Below are positions 18,421-27,346 of a DNA stretch of 64,000 nucleotides, piece after piece; position 1 is the first letter of the stretch; every line of letters starts with the position of its first letter. This DNA is from Firmicutes bacterium UBA5010 (GTDB lineage Bacteria; Bacillota; Clostridia; Tissierellales; Sedimentibacteraceae). Location: the NCBI GenBank assembly GCA_002396645.1, contig DGYI01000070.1, positions 31,708 to 95,707 of the forward strand, read 5' to 3'. A program made the translations under genes and the position numbers. The notes beneath the pieces are model-generated. The model saw only the letters and a list, made by a program, of their open reading frames with translations. It was not told the origin of the DNA and made no database searches.

Positions 18421-18477
18421 AGCACTTTTTATAGATTGAACACAGTTCCATAGAGTGAAGCTTGCTTCACTTTTTTT
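18421..18477 (+). repeat. Degenerate copy of triple-hairpin intergenic repeat
   Basis: The segment TTCCATAGAGTGAAGC followed by TTGCTTCACTTTTTTT matches the third hairpin and tail of the repeats at 39.1, 59.4 and 60.4 kb. The middle hairpin is shortened (GAAC/GTTC) and the first is not recognisable. It lies in the divergent mntR-like/feoA gap. Confidence 0.6.
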
Positions 18478-18622
18478 AGCTTTTTATTATATTATTTATA
18501 TGTTATCACAGTATTTATAAAAATTCAAGGATTCTGTAAAATGAAAAAATTCACGCAATAAATTGCTGTCTAAATACAGTAAAAACAAGTCAAAAATAAT
18601 TATAAATATTTATTAATTTTGA

Positions 18623-18651
18623 TTGACAAGAAGGGTTGGTCATGGTAAAAT
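18623..18651 (+). promoter_or_regulatory. SigA-type promoter of feoAB operon
   Basis: TTGACA at 18623-18628, 17-base spacer, TAAAAT at 18646-18651. The two feo palindromes follow directly downstream. Confidence 0.8.
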
Positions 18652-18660
18652 ATATACGAA

Positions 18661-18678
18661 AGTTAGCGAAAGCTAACT
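18661..18678. promoter_or_regulatory. feo operator palindrome 1
   Basis: AGTTAGC-GAAA-GCTAACT, perfect seven-base arms, right at the predicted transcription start. The core TTAGC/GCTAA resembles DtxR-family operator half-sites. Confidence 0.7.
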
Positions 18679-18693
18679 ATAGTTTACGGAAAA

Positions 18694-18711
18694 GGTTAGC
18701 TAGAGCTAACA
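18694..18711. promoter_or_regulatory. feo operator palindrome 2
   Basis: GGTTAGC-TAGA-GCTAACA keeps the GTTAGC/GCTAAC arms of palindrome 1. The centres are 33 bases apart (about three helical turns), so both would be bound from the same face. Confidence 0.7.
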
Positions 18712-18765
18712 TGCTGGATATAGCATGTAAATATATCGTTATAAAATTTTATTTTGGAGGACAGT

Positions 18766-18987
18766 ATGAATACTTTAAGAGATATTAAATGCGGTGAGAC
18801 TGTAAAGGTTAAAAAACTAACAGGAGAAGGCGCTATAAAGAAGAGAATTATGGATATGGGTATAACAGCCGGTGCAGAAATATTTGTAAGAAAGCTTGCT
18901 CCGTTGGGAGATCCGATGGAAATAAAAGTTCGAGGATATGAACTTACTCTAAGAAAAGCTGATGCAGCAATGATTGTGGTTGAATAA
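18766..18987 (+). CDS. feoA: Ferrous iron transport protein A
   Basis: 73-residue SH3-like cytosolic protein needed by FeoB for Fe(II) uptake. It shows TLRDIKCGETVKVKKL, KKRIMDMGITAGAEIFV and the terminal LTLRKADAAMIVV pattern. The ATG at 18766 follows GGAGG by five bases; the upstream in-frame start at 18754 overlaps the site. First gene of the feo operon, 62 bases before feoB. Confidence 0.95.
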   Translation: MNTLRDIKCGETVKVKKLTGEGAIKKRIMDMGITAGAEIFVRKLAPLGDPMEIKVRGYELTLRKADAAMIVVE

Positions 18988-19049
18988 CCAAATAGAAATG
19001 AATTTTAAGTAGTGTTTAGCAGGGGCTAATCACATCAGGAGGAGAAAAT

Positions 19050-21197
19050 ATGAGTATTAAAATAGCTTTGGTTGGTAATCCAAACAGCGGAAAAACTACA
19101 ATGTTTAATGCTTTGACTGGTAGCTCGCAATATGTTGGAAACTGGCCAGGTGTTACGGTAGAAAAGAAAACGGGAAAATTAAAAGGACATAAAGAAGTTG
19201 AAATTGTTGACTTGCCGGGTATTTATTCCTTGTCCCCGTATACATTGGAAGAGGTAATTTCAAGAAATTACTTAATAGATGAGAGACCGGATGCGATAAT
19301 TAACATAGTAGACGGTACAAATTTAGAGAGAAATCTTTATCTGACAACTCAGCTTATGGAGATTGGAATACCTGTAGTTATAGCTCTTAACATGGTAGAC
19401 ATGCTCCGCAAAAGAGGAGACGAAATAGATAAGGCTAAATTAAGTGCTAAGTTTGGCTGTGAAGTTGTTGAGACATCTGCTCTAAGAGGTGAGGGATGTG
19501 ACAATGTAGTAAAGGCAGCAATAGATTTGGCAAATAAAAAATCAAGTAAGTTGATAAACTGTACTTTCTCAGGTGAAGTAGAAAATTCTCTGTCATCAAT
19601 AGACGAATTGCTTCCGGATGAAATTAACAACAGAAGATGGTTTGCAATAAAATTATTTGAACGTGACGAGAAGATAATTGATAAAATAAAATTATCCTCA
19701 GATAAATGTCAAATTATTGAGAAAATAGTTGAAAATTGTGAATCTAAGCTTGGAGAAGACTCTGAGAGTATAATTACATCAGAGAGATACAAAGCTATAG
19801 ATAAGATAATAAAAGGTATTTTTAAGAAAAAGAATACTTCAAACGTTACTACGTCTGACAAAATAGATAACATTATAACTAACAGATTTTTAGCTTTACC
19901 TATATTTGCAATAATTATGTTTTTGGTTTATTATATATCGATTTCAACTGTTGGTACTATGATGACTGATTGGGTTAATGACGGTTTGTTCGGAGAGATT
20001 ATACCTCCTGCTGTTGAAGGATTTTTAGAATCTGCGGGAACAGCTGAATGGCTTAACTCACTTATACTTAATGGAATTATAGGAGGAGTTGGAGCAGTTC
20101 TTGGCTTCTTGCCTCAGATGCTTGTGTTATTCTTACTCTTAGCTATACTTGAAGCTTGCGGATATATGGCGAGAATAGCATTTATAATGGACAGAATTTT
20201 CAGAAATTTCGGATTATCCGGAAAATCTTTTATACCGATGTTGATAGGAACAGGTTGTAGTGTACCGGGAATTATGGCATCAAGAACTATAGAAAGTGAA
20301 AGTGACAGAAAGATTACAATAACTACAACAAGCTTTATGCCTTGCTCGGCTAAGATTCCGATTATAGCACTTATAACCGGAGCCTTATTCAACGAATCTC
20401 CTTTTGTTGCTCCTGCAGCATATTTTATAGGAGTTGCGGCAATTATCGTATCGGGAATCATACTTAAGAAAACAAGCGGATTCGCAGGTGAGCAAACACC
20501 GTTTGTTATGGAATTGCCACCGTATCAGATGCCTAGAGTAAAGGATGTTCTAAAGCGTACATGGGACAAAGGAAAAGCCTTTGTTATAAAAGCGGGTACA
20601 ATAATATTCTTGGCCTGCGGTATTATTTGGTTCTTAAGCAGCTTTAACTGGTCTATGGAAATGGTTGATACTAATGATTCTATCCTTGCTACAATAGGAA
20701 GAGTAATAGCTCCTGTTTTCGCTCCTCTTGGATTTGGAAACTGGGAATCATCAGTTGCCACAGTTACAGGTTTGGTTGCTAAAGAAAATGTTTTAAGTAC
20801 TTTCGGAGTATTGTTTAATTTTGCCGGAGAAGTATCAGAAAACGGAAGAGAAATATGGGCAAATATGCAGCAAACATTTACGCCTTTATCAGCATTTTCG
20901 TTCTTAGTATTCAATCTTTTATGCGCACCTTGCTTCGCGGCAATCGGAGCTATTAAAAGAGAGATGGGCAATGCAAAATGGACTATGTTTGCAATAGGAT
21001 ATCAAACACTGTTTGCATATGCAATTTCGCTTATAGTTTATCAGTTGGGTACTTTATTCGGAGGACAAGGATTTGGTATAGGAACTGTAGTTGCTTTAGC
21101 AGTATTGGTATTTTTATTATATATGCTGTTTAAGCCATCTAAAAAAGTTTCCGGGAAAACTTCAGATAAGGAACCTTTGAAAGTGAAAGGAGTATAA
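19050..21197 (+). CDS. feoB: Ferrous iron transport protein B
   Basis: 715-residue GTP-gated Fe(II) transporter. G domain: G1 GNPNSGKTT at 9-17, G3 DLPGIYSL, G4 NMVD, G5-like SALRGEG. A helical GDI-type spacer follows, then about eight or more transmembrane helices with the Gate and Core motifs (GTGCSVPGIMASRTI, SCxAKIP as PCSAKIP, and LCAPCFAAIGAIKREMG). Length is typical. Predicted control is by the upstream palindromes. CAGGAGGAG precedes the ATG by seven bases. Confidence 0.97.
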   Translation: MSIKIALVGNPNSGKTTMFNALTGSSQYVGNWPGVTVEKKTGKLKGHKEVEIVDLPGIYSLSPYTLEEVISRNYLIDERPDAIINIVDGTNLERNLYLTTQLMEIGIPVVIALNMVDMLRKRGDEIDKAKLSAKFGCEVVETSALRGEGCDNVVKAAIDLANKKSSKLINCTFSGEVENSLSSIDELLPDEINNRRWFAIKLFERDEKIIDKIKLSSDKCQIIEKIVENCESKLGEDSESIITSERYKAIDKIIKGIFKKKNTSNVTTSDKIDNIITNRFLALPIFAIIMFLVYYISISTVGTMMTDWVNDGLFGEIIPPAVEGFLESAGTAEWLNSLILNGIIGGVGAVLGFLPQMLVLFLLLAILEACGYMARIAFIMDRIFRNFGLSGKSFIPMLIGTGCSVPGIMASRTIESESDRKITITTTSFMPCSAKIPIIALITGALFNESPFVAPAAYFIGVAAIIVSGIILKKTSGFAGEQTPFVMELPPYQMPRVKDVLKRTWDKGKAFVIKAGTIIFLACGIIWFLSSFNWSMEMVDTNDSILATIGRVIAPVFAPLGFGNWESSVATVTGLVAKENVLSTFGVLFNFAGEVSENGREIWANMQQTFTPLSAFSFLVFNLLCAPCFAAIGAIKREMGNAKWTMFAIGYQTLFAYAISLIVYQLGTLFGGQGFGIGTVVALAVLVFLLYMLFKPSKKVSGKTSDKEPLKVKGV

Positions 21198-21267
21198 AGT
21201 GTGAAGAGACACACTTTGCACTTTATAATTTGTTGTAACGCCGTGTAACGGTGGAATGGAGGAAATT

Positions 21268-21414
21268 ATGTCAACAATCATTATATCCGTTTTAGTGTTC
21301 GGATTATTTATTGGAGTTGCTCTTCATATGATAAATAAAAAAAGGAAAACAGGCTCTGCTAGCTCTTGCAGCGGATGCTCAGGCTGCGCCGATTCCGGCA
21401 GCTGCCATAAATAG
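21268..21414 (+). CDS. FeoB-associated Cys-rich membrane peptide
   Basis: 48-residue protein: one transmembrane helix (STIIISVLVFGLFIGVAL), a basic stretch, and a Cys/Ser/Gly-rich tail with C34, C37, C40 and C46. This is the FeoB_associated small-protein pattern found after feoB in many Firmicutes and proposed to take the place of FeoC. GGAGG lies six bases before the ATG. Confidence 0.88.
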   Translation: MSTIIISVLVFGLFIGVALHMINKKRKTGSASSCSGCSGCADSGSCHK

Positions 21415-21417
21415 ATA

Positions 21418-21744
21418 ATGAGTATAGTAATAATAGGCGGTCATGACAGAATGGTCAGCATTTACAAAGAAATTTGTAAAGAGCATAAATGTAAGGCAAA
21501 AGTTTTTACTCAAATGCCGTCTAACTTAAAAAATATGATAGGCAGTCCTGATTTACTGGTTTTATTTACAGATACTGTTTCGCATAAAATGGTTAAGAAT
21601 GCAACTCAAAGTGTAAACAAAAATAACGTTAAAATAGTTCGTTCGCATAGCAGCAGTTCATGTGCATTAAAAGAAATATTAGCCACTCATTGTGTAAATT
21701 GTACAAAGAAAAGCTGTTTAAACTGCGTAAATAATTCTTATTAA
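21418..21744 (+). CDS. DUF2325 domain protein
   Basis: 108 residues starting MSIVIIGGHDRM, the DUF2325 signature, with a Rossmann-like fold and a C-terminal cysteine cluster (HCVNCTKKSCLNCVN) that could bind metal. It starts three bases after the Cys-rich peptide stop, so it belongs to the feo operon. Function unknown. A link to iron or redox sensing is inferred only from context and cysteines. Confidence 0.82.
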   Translation: MSIVIIGGHDRMVSIYKEICKEHKCKAKVFTQMPSNLKNMIGSPDLLVLFTDTVSHKMVKNATQSVNKNNVKIVRSHSSSSCALKEILATHCVNCTKKSCLNCVNNSY

Positions 21745-21778
21745 GACATAGCTGTGTTGACACAGCAAAATAAAAATA

Positions 21779-21811
21779 GGGAGGTATTAAAAAATACTTC
21801 CCTGTTTTTTT
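21779..21811 (+). terminator. Terminator of feo operon
   Basis: GGGAGGTAT / ATACTTCCC hairpin followed by TG and a run of seven T. Confidence 0.88.
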
Positions 21812-21839
21812 ACATAAATTGAATTTTATTTTTTCCAAT

Positions 21840-21928
21840 AAAAGCACTCGGATCTATGGTGCTTTTATTTATAGAAGCACTCGGATCTATGGTGCTTTTA
21901 TTTGTAAAAGCACTCGGACCTATGAGGT
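21840..21928 (+). repeat. Tandem 33-bp hairpin repeat, 2.7 copies
   Basis: Three consecutive units begin at 21840, 21873 and 21906 with exact 33-base period. Units 1 and 2 each form AAAAGCAC / GTGCTTTT (AGAAGCAC in unit 2) around a TCGGATCTATG loop followed by ATTT; unit 3 is truncated after CTATG. This looks like a duplicated terminator hairpin. Confidence 0.8.
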
Positions 21929-21970
21929 ATTCACTTCTGAAAATCATAAAGCTTAATCCAACTTATATAG

Positions 21971-22297
21971 CTACTTATTAACCGCAAGTATAAAGGTTTT
22001 CAATAAATCTTCTGCGTATATCAAATATTTCGGGTCAAGATTTGACAACATTTCATAAAATGACGACAAATCGTTTTCTCTGTCTTTTCCCAGGAGTATG
22101 TAATCAGCGGAAGAACTAAGGGCATTGCAGATTTTAAATAGTGTAGCCGAAGACATCCCTCTTCTTCCAAGTTCAATTTGCGCAAGAAATTGCGGAGATA
22201 CGTCAATACATTCAGCAAGCTTTTCACGGCTCATTTTTTTTTGCTCACGTTTTGTACGAACACGCTGTCCGATTTGTATATCTAACATTTTTTTCAT
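21971..22297 (-). CDS. XRE-family helix-turn-helix regulator
   Basis: 108 residues: HTH_3 domain at about 6-65 (GQRVRTKREQKKMSREKLAE, VSPQFLAQIELGRRGMSS, LFKICNALSSSADYILLG) and a short C-terminal helix-rich tail. The ATG at 22297 follows AGAGGTG by five bases. It is divergent from the diguanylate cyclase, and the shared intergenic region carries repeated CTATTAG boxes that may be its operators. Confidence 0.88.
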   Translation of the reverse strand: MKKMLDIQIGQRVRTKREQKKMSREKLAECIDVSPQFLAQIELGRRGMSSATLFKICNALSSSADYILLGKDRENDLSSFYEMLSNLDPKYLIYAEDLLKTFILAVNK

Positions 22298-22329
22298 AAT
22301 CACACCTCTTAGTATCATTGTATACAAAG

Positions 22330-22500
22330 CTATTAGTTTCAAAAATAATCTATTAGATATTGATTTTTGTTGTCTATTAGCTTATAATTAAAATAGTATT
22401 ATATGCACTAGAATAAATAATATAAGCAAATATATAATATTTTAGCTATTATACACTTAATGACATGAATGGGAATATATAAGCTATTAGTTTAAATATA
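22330..22500. promoter_or_regulatory. Cluster of CTATTAG boxes between divergent genes
   Basis: CTATTAG occurs at 22330, 22350, 22374 and 22494. Each is a 3-1-3 inverted repeat, and the second lies in the longer palindrome ATCTATTAGAT. They are candidate sites for the neighbouring XRE protein, which would control itself and the cyclase. Confidence 0.45.
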
Positions 22501-22531
22501 GATTTATTTTTAAACGTTAAGAGGAGATATT

Positions 22532-23425
22532 ATGCAAATTAATTCTAAAGAGCTAATGAACATGGGATATATGGATAAATTGTTTGACTGCGTAAGGTTG
22601 ATAGATGTTCAACTTAAAAGTCTGCATCAGGAAAAATATATTGGCACCTGCATTGACTATATTCCGAAATTTAATTACGAAGATCGGCAGGATGAATACA
22701 ATAGATGTCTGCTTTCAGACTTGACAATCTGTTTACCTAAAAATGACGACAATCGCTTATTACTTTATATTATATTCCCGGTTTTAACAGAAAATAAAAA
22801 GCTGATAATGGAGTGCATTTTAAATCTGACAAAAAAAATAGAATTAAATCAAATCTGCATACAAGGCAATGGTCTGCAAAATCTAATTACTTCAAATCAT
22901 TTCGGTGATACATATAATAGCTTACATAATCTTGCTGTTACAGATGAACTTACCGGTGCATACAACAGAAGACATATCAATCAAAATCTCCCAATTGATA
23001 TCATGAAATGCTTTACGAAAAGAATACCTTTATCAGTGCTCTTTGCGGATTTAGATTCATTTAAGATTGTGAATGATCTATATGGGCATGAAGCAGGAGA
23101 CTATCTTTTATGCGAATTTGTAGAAGAACTGCAAAATAGTATAAAACAAAGCAAGGGCTGGGTAGCTCGTTATGGGGGAGATGAATTTTTACTTTGCTTA
23201 ACAGATGTAGATAATGTAAAAGCTAAAGAATTGGCAGAGAAAATAAGGGAAGGTGTAGAGCAAAAAAACTTCAGATACTGCGGGCATAAAGTTGAGATTA
23301 CTTGCAGTATAGGGGTATACACAGTGGACAGTTTCGAAAAAATTCCGAGCTTTGATACAATATTAAGAGAGGTAGACGCTAAACTCTATGAAGTCAAAAA
23401 AGCAGGTAAAAATAAGGTCAGCTAA
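22532..23425 (+). CDS. Cytosolic GGDEF diguanylate cyclase
   Basis: 297 residues. The first ~130 form an unrecognised, non-membrane sensory or dimerisation region. The GGDEF domain follows: DELTGAYNRRHI, FADLDSFKIVNDLYGHEAGD, an intact RYGGDEF active site, and the C-terminal AKLYEVKKAGKNKV. I see no RxxD inhibitory site five residues before GGDEF, so product inhibition may be absent. It makes c-di-GMP from two GTP. GAGGAG precedes the ATG. Confidence 0.9.
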   Translation: MQINSKELMNMGYMDKLFDCVRLIDVQLKSLHQEKYIGTCIDYIPKFNYEDRQDEYNRCLLSDLTICLPKNDDNRLLLYIIFPVLTENKKLIMECILNLTKKIELNQICIQGNGLQNLITSNHFGDTYNSLHNLAVTDELTGAYNRRHINQNLPIDIMKCFTKRIPLSVLFADLDSFKIVNDLYGHEAGDYLLCEFVEELQNSIKQSKGWVARYGGDEFLLCLTDVDNVKAKELAEKIREGVEQKNFRYCGHKVEITCSIGVYTVDSFEKIPSFDTILREVDAKLYEVKKAGKNKVS

Positions 23426-23476
23426 GAATAATTTAAAGAAAGTTTAAAATTCCTATAATATATGTTTAATAATATA

Positions 23477-23519
23477 AAAAACGCAGATTTTAAGATAAAT
23501 ACTTTAAATCTGCATTTTT
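23477..23519. terminator. Bidirectional terminator
   Basis: GCAGATTT / AAATCTGC stem flanked by A and T runs, between the convergent cyclase and flavodoxin-like genes. Confidence 0.85.
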
Positions 23520-23529
23520 GTACCATTAG

Positions 23530-23997
23530 CTAAATTCCTATTTTATCAATCCAGTCCTGAACTTGCTTATCATCAAAATCACTTGTTACTGCAAATCCGG
23601 GAAGTAATTTTGAATTTGGACATTCTTTAGAAATATTTATCTCTATTTGCCCAAACCCACCGCCGCCATGAGTGCAAAAAGGTATAATTGTTTTTCCATT
23701 CAAATCAACATTTCGTAAAAAGCTTAATATAGGCGGTGCAAAAGACTTAAACCAATTAGGCGTTCCGATAAAAATATTTTCATAATTGCTTATTGGTTCA
23801 TTTCCGGACAGAAGTTTAGGGCAGCAGCCTCTCTCAATTTCATTTCTCACTTCTTTTGTTGCCCCGTTATAGCTGAATGAATAAGCTCTTTCGGGAACTA
23901 GCTCTCTGATATCTCCGCCGGTAATAATTGCTATATCTTCCGCTAAATTTTTTGTTGTATTTGAGAAAGAGTAGTATACGATTAAAGTTTTACTCAT
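23530..23997 (-). CDS. Flavodoxin-like protein
   Basis: 155 residues: FMN phosphate-binding loop YYSFSNTTKNLAE near residue 8, IGTPNWFKSFAPPILSFL near 75, and FCTHGGGGFGQ near 107, the flavodoxin_4/flavodoxin-like pattern often seen in anaerobes. It may act as an electron carrier or an FMN-dependent reductase. The single gene stands alone between two terminators. GGAGGAATT precedes the ATG. Confidence 0.88.
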   Translation of the reverse strand: MSKTLIVYYSFSNTTKNLAEDIAIITGGDIRELVPERAYSFSYNGATKEVRNEIERGCCPKLLSGNEPISNYENIFIGTPNWFKSFAPPILSFLRNVDLNGKTIIPFCTHGGGGFGQIEINISKECPNSKLLPGFAVTSDFDDKQVQDWIDKIGI

Positions 23998-24092
23998 AAT
24001 AATTCCTCCTAAGTTTACATTGGTAAAGCTCAGCTTATTTATTATAAGCTATAATCTATGGTATCTGTCAAGGCTTTTTAAAACAAACAAAC

Positions 24093-24126
24093 AAAAAGCC
24101 GCATGAAAACTATTTTCATGCGGCTC
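24093..24126 (-). terminator. Terminator of amidohydrolase gene
   Basis: GCCGCATGAAAA / TTTTCATGCGGC, perfect 12-bp stem. On the minus strand it is followed by TTTTTG. Confidence 0.88.
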
Positions 24127-24165
24127 CATTAGCACACCTAAAAGGTGCACATTTAAACTTACTAA

Positions 24166-25326
24166 TTACAGAGTATTCTTATACACAACTCCATCAATCA
24201 TAGTTAATCTGCATAAAGTCATTGAACTGAAAGGATGTCCGTCAAATATTGCGATATCTGCATCCTTGCCGACTTCTATTGATCCGACTCTGTTTTCAAC
24301 TCCTAAAAGCTTAGCAGGATTTATAGTAACTGAATTGAATGCATCATTCTCATCTAAACCATTTCTGATTATTATACCTATATTTCCAGGCAGCCATGCA
24401 GTACCTGAGCCTGTATCAGCTGTCAGACAAACATTAGCTCCCGCTCTGCAGAGTATACCCGCAGTTTCTTCACTTACTGCGTGTAATTCCTGTTTTACAG
24501 GATCCATAAGAAGAGGTCCTACGACACAGTCTGCTTTTTTAGCTCCCAGAACATCAGCTACTTTATAACCTTCTGTAGCATGCTCTAAGGAGTAATCAAG
24601 ATTAAATTCCTCCGCAACTCTTATAGCTGTCATTATATCATCTGAGCGGTGGCAGTGTATACGGGCTTTCATTTCGCCTCTTATAACCTTAACAAGTGAT
24701 TCCATTTTAAAATCAAATTTAGGAGCCTTAGAAGGGTCATTTTCCGCTTCTATCAACTTGTCGGAGTAATCCTTCGCTTCAGCAAGAGTCTGTCTCCAAA
24801 GTCCTGCTACGCCCATTCTTGTCATCGGCAGTTTCTTGTCATGACCGTAAACTCCTCTGGGATTTTCGCCAAGAGCCATCTTCATTTGCTCTGTACCCGG
24901 TATTATCATTTCTTCGGCAGTATGTCCTCTTAACTTAAATACTATACCTGTTCCTCCGATTATATTAGCTGAGCCGGGCAGTGTACAAACTGTAGTAAAT
25001 CCTGCATTCCTGACTCTGTCTATAGCAAAGTCAAATGGATTAAGAGCGTCCATAGCTCTTATAAATGGAGTTATAGGATTTGACATTTCATTGCCGTCTA
25101 TCATGCCAAATCTTGTAGTAGGTTCACTGAATGTTGAAATATGAGTATGAGCATCAATTAAGCCGGGCATTACATAATAACTTGATGCATCTATAATCTC
25201 CGCATCGGAAGGTACTGATACATTAGAGCCAAATTCTTTAATTTTTCCGTCTTCTACAAGTATCACAGCATTATCAATTAAGCCGTTTGTTATTGTGTTA
25301 AGCTTTCCGCATTTTATAGCAATCAT
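24166..25326 (-). CDS. Amidohydrolase family metal-dependent hydrolase
   Basis: 386 residues, TIM-barrel amidohydrolase related to imidazolonepropionase/dihydroorotase-type enzymes: metal-binding HTH in GLIDAHTHIS near 57-66, further histidines in ARIHCHRSDD and SLEHATEG, and the metal Asp in CLTADTGSG. The C-terminus carries LGVENRVGSIEVGKDADI, typical of the composite beta domain. The substrate is unknown. It sits 37 bases downstream of an S9 peptidase on the same strand and is probably co-transcribed, suggesting breakdown of peptide-derived amides. CGGAGG precedes the ATG. Confidence 0.9.
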   Translation of the reverse strand: MIAIKCGKLNTITNGLIDNAVILVEDGKIKEFGSNVSVPSDAEIIDASSYYVMPGLIDAHTHISTFSEPTTRFGMIDGNEMSNPITPFIRAMDALNPFDFAIDRVRNAGFTTVCTLPGSANIIGGTGIVFKLRGHTAEEMIIPGTEQMKMALGENPRGVYGHDKKLPMTRMGVAGLWRQTLAEAKDYSDKLIEAENDPSKAPKFDFKMESLVKVIRGEMKARIHCHRSDDIMTAIRVAEEFNLDYSLEHATEGYKVADVLGAKKADCVVGPLLMDPVKQELHAVSEETAGILCRAGANVCLTADTGSGTAWLPGNIGIIIRNGLDENDAFNSVTINPAKLLGVENRVGSIEVGKDADIAIFDGHPFSSMTLCRLTMIDGVVYKNTL

Positions 25327-25363
25327 CTTTTACCTCCGTTTTTATATAGGTTTTAAGTGTCTG

Positions 25364-27346
25364 TTATTTTAAATATTTTTCGAACCAATTTGTAATTTCT
25401 TCAAGCCTTCTTACTCTGTGCTTAGGTTTGCCGCTTCTTGAAAGCTCGTGGTTTTCTCCTCTGAACATGCAAAGTCTTGATTCAACACCGTGATATTTAA
25501 GTGCTGTAAACATTTGAAGACCTTCAGGAAGCCAGCAGCGGTAATCCTCTTCGGAGTGGATGAATAAGGTCGGTGTTACAGCCTTATCTGCATATTTGAG
25601 AGGTGAATGCCACCATAATTTATCGTGGTTTTCCCACGGAGTGGATGCATTTTGATCAGCATTGAAATAATATCCTATATCCGTAGTTCCGAATTTTGAA
25701 ATCCAATTGGAGATACTTCTTTGAGAAGCAGCACATTTGAATCTGTCAGTATGACCTATTATCCAATTTGTCATAAATCCGCCGTATGATCCTCCGGTAA
25801 CACCTACTCGTTTTTCATCAATCTGAGGATAGTATTTCAATACTAAGTCGGTAAATTTCATTAAATCATCATAATCAATAGTGCCGTATTTACCTCTTAT
25901 GTCGGAGAATTCATCTCCTCTTCCGTCACTTCCGCGAGGGTTGCAATAGAATACGAAATATCCCATGTTAGCCCATACCTGCATTTCATGGTAGAATACT
26001 TGGCCGTAAACAGTTTTAGGTCCTCCGTGAATGTCCAGTATAGCAGGATATTGTTTATTTTCATCATAATCTACAGGCTTAATAACAAATCCTTCCAGTT
26101 CAATTCCATCATTGTTAAAGAACGGCATATACTCAGGATGGGAGATAGATTTATTTGTATAAATATCTTCATTAAAATCTGTCAGTCTTGTTTCAGCTTC
26201 TCCGACAAGACTATAGATCTCCTGAAGTCTTGAGCCTCTTAAACCTATAAAAAGTATTTCGTTATCATTTACATCAAAGCAGTCTATTGAGCCTATATCG
26301 TCAGAAAGTATCAGCAAATCTCCGTTAACTGATAATTTATTGATAAACGAGCTTTTTCCGAGAGTAGATGTAAAGTACATATGCTCCCCGACTACTCTTG
26401 CGCCTTTGCCGCCGCCATATCTGCAATCAGAACCGACAGAGCTTCCGAATCCTGTGTCATGATTTGTAACAAGTTTTAACTCTCCGTTTTCAAGCAGATA
26501 TATGTCCTTATTTTGATTTAAGCCTATTCTCTTCATATCTGACAAAGTCAAAATTATATTGTCACCTATAAAATCAGCATATCCTATAGAATATTTTTCT
26601 TGAGGAATCAAGACCGTATTTTTATTTTCACCTATATTATATAAATTTAAGCTGTCATACAAATCAAGTTTATCGGTGAATCTGTTAGCTGTATACAGTA
26701 CATTGCCGTTTTTATATCTGAATACTCCTACATCGGTAAATGCATCTGTTATAGGACTTAATTTCTGGCTTGCTTTATTAAAGATATAGAGTCTGTTTCT
26801 TTTTTTGTTTGTAAATCCTCCGCCGTTACTCCAGAAAGGTATTTCATCCAAAACTTCGTAATCTTTGTTTTCTTTAATTTTAGCAGCTGCTTTTTCTCTT
26901 TCTTCTCCTGTAAGACCGTGTAAATCAATGAGATTGTTATCAAATTCTGCCGTTATGACGAAATTTTCTGAATCTATGACTTTAATGTCATTTACATTCA
27001 TAGGAATTCGCATAAATTCTTCAGCTTCGCCGCCGTTTATATTTATAGAGTAGTACACAGTCCATGCCTCTCCGGCTTCTATTTTGGATTTAAGGCTATC
27101 GTCTCTTAACGATGCAAAAAGCAAAGTTTCATCATCCAGCCATAAGAAGCTTTTTTCTTTATTAAGAGAGGTCAGTTTTGAATACTTTTTAGTATTTGTA
27201 TCCATTATCCATATGTTAGCTTTATAACAATTGTTGTCATAATCCGATACATTTACTACAAAGCCCGCTTTTTTCTTGTCCGGAGACATTTCAAGATTTG
27301 AAATAAATTTGTAATTCAGAAAATCTCTAAGTTGTAGTTTTTCCAT
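25364..27346 (-). CDS. S9 prolyl-oligopeptidase-family peptidase
   Basis: 660 residues: N-terminal beta-propeller region (DPP4/acylaminoacyl-peptidase-like) and a C-terminal alpha/beta hydrolase with nucleophile Ser in VTGGSYGGFMTNW, then the Asp in HSEEDYRCW and His in FRGENHELS. No signal peptide, so it should act on cytosolic peptides. I choose the ATG at 27346 since GGAGG lies six bases upstream; the longer frame starting at 27412 crosses that site. The neighbours (amidohydrolase, M42 peptidase) fit peptide catabolism. Confidence 0.92.
   Translation of the reverse strand: MEKLQLRDFLNYKFISNLEMSPDKKKAGFVVNVSDYDNNCYKANIWIMDTNTKKYSKLTSLNKEKSFLWLDDETLLFASLRDDSLKSKIEAGEAWTVYYSININGGEAEEFMRIPMNVNDIKVIDSENFVITAEFDNNLIDLHGLTGEEREKAAAKIKENKDYEVLDEIPFWSNGGGFTNKKRNRLYIFNKASQKLSPITDAFTDVGVFRYKNGNVLYTANRFTDKLDLYDSLNLYNIGENKNTVLIPQEKYSIGYADFIGDNIILTLSDMKRIGLNQNKDIYLLENGELKLVTNHDTGFGSSVGSDCRYGGGKGARVVGEHMYFTSTLGKSSFINKLSVNGDLLILSDDIGSIDCFDVNDNEILFIGLRGSRLQEIYSLVGEAETRLTDFNEDIYTNKSISHPEYMPFFNNDGIELEGFVIKPVDYDENKQYPAILDIHGGPKTVYGQVFYHEMQVWANMGYFVFYCNPRGSDGRGDEFSDIRGKYGTIDYDDLMKFTDLVLKYYPQIDEKRVGVTGGSYGGFMTNWIIGHTDRFKCAASQRSISNWISKFGTTDIGYYFNADQNASTPWENHDKLWWHSPLKYADKAVTPTLFIHSEEDYRCWLPEGLQMFTALKYHGVESRLCMFRGENHELSRSGKPKHRVRRLEEITNWFEKYLK

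Noticed and set aside
21840..21928. Possible short CRISPR array (33-base period)
   Set aside because: The units are contiguous and nearly identical with no unique spacers, and there are no cas genes.
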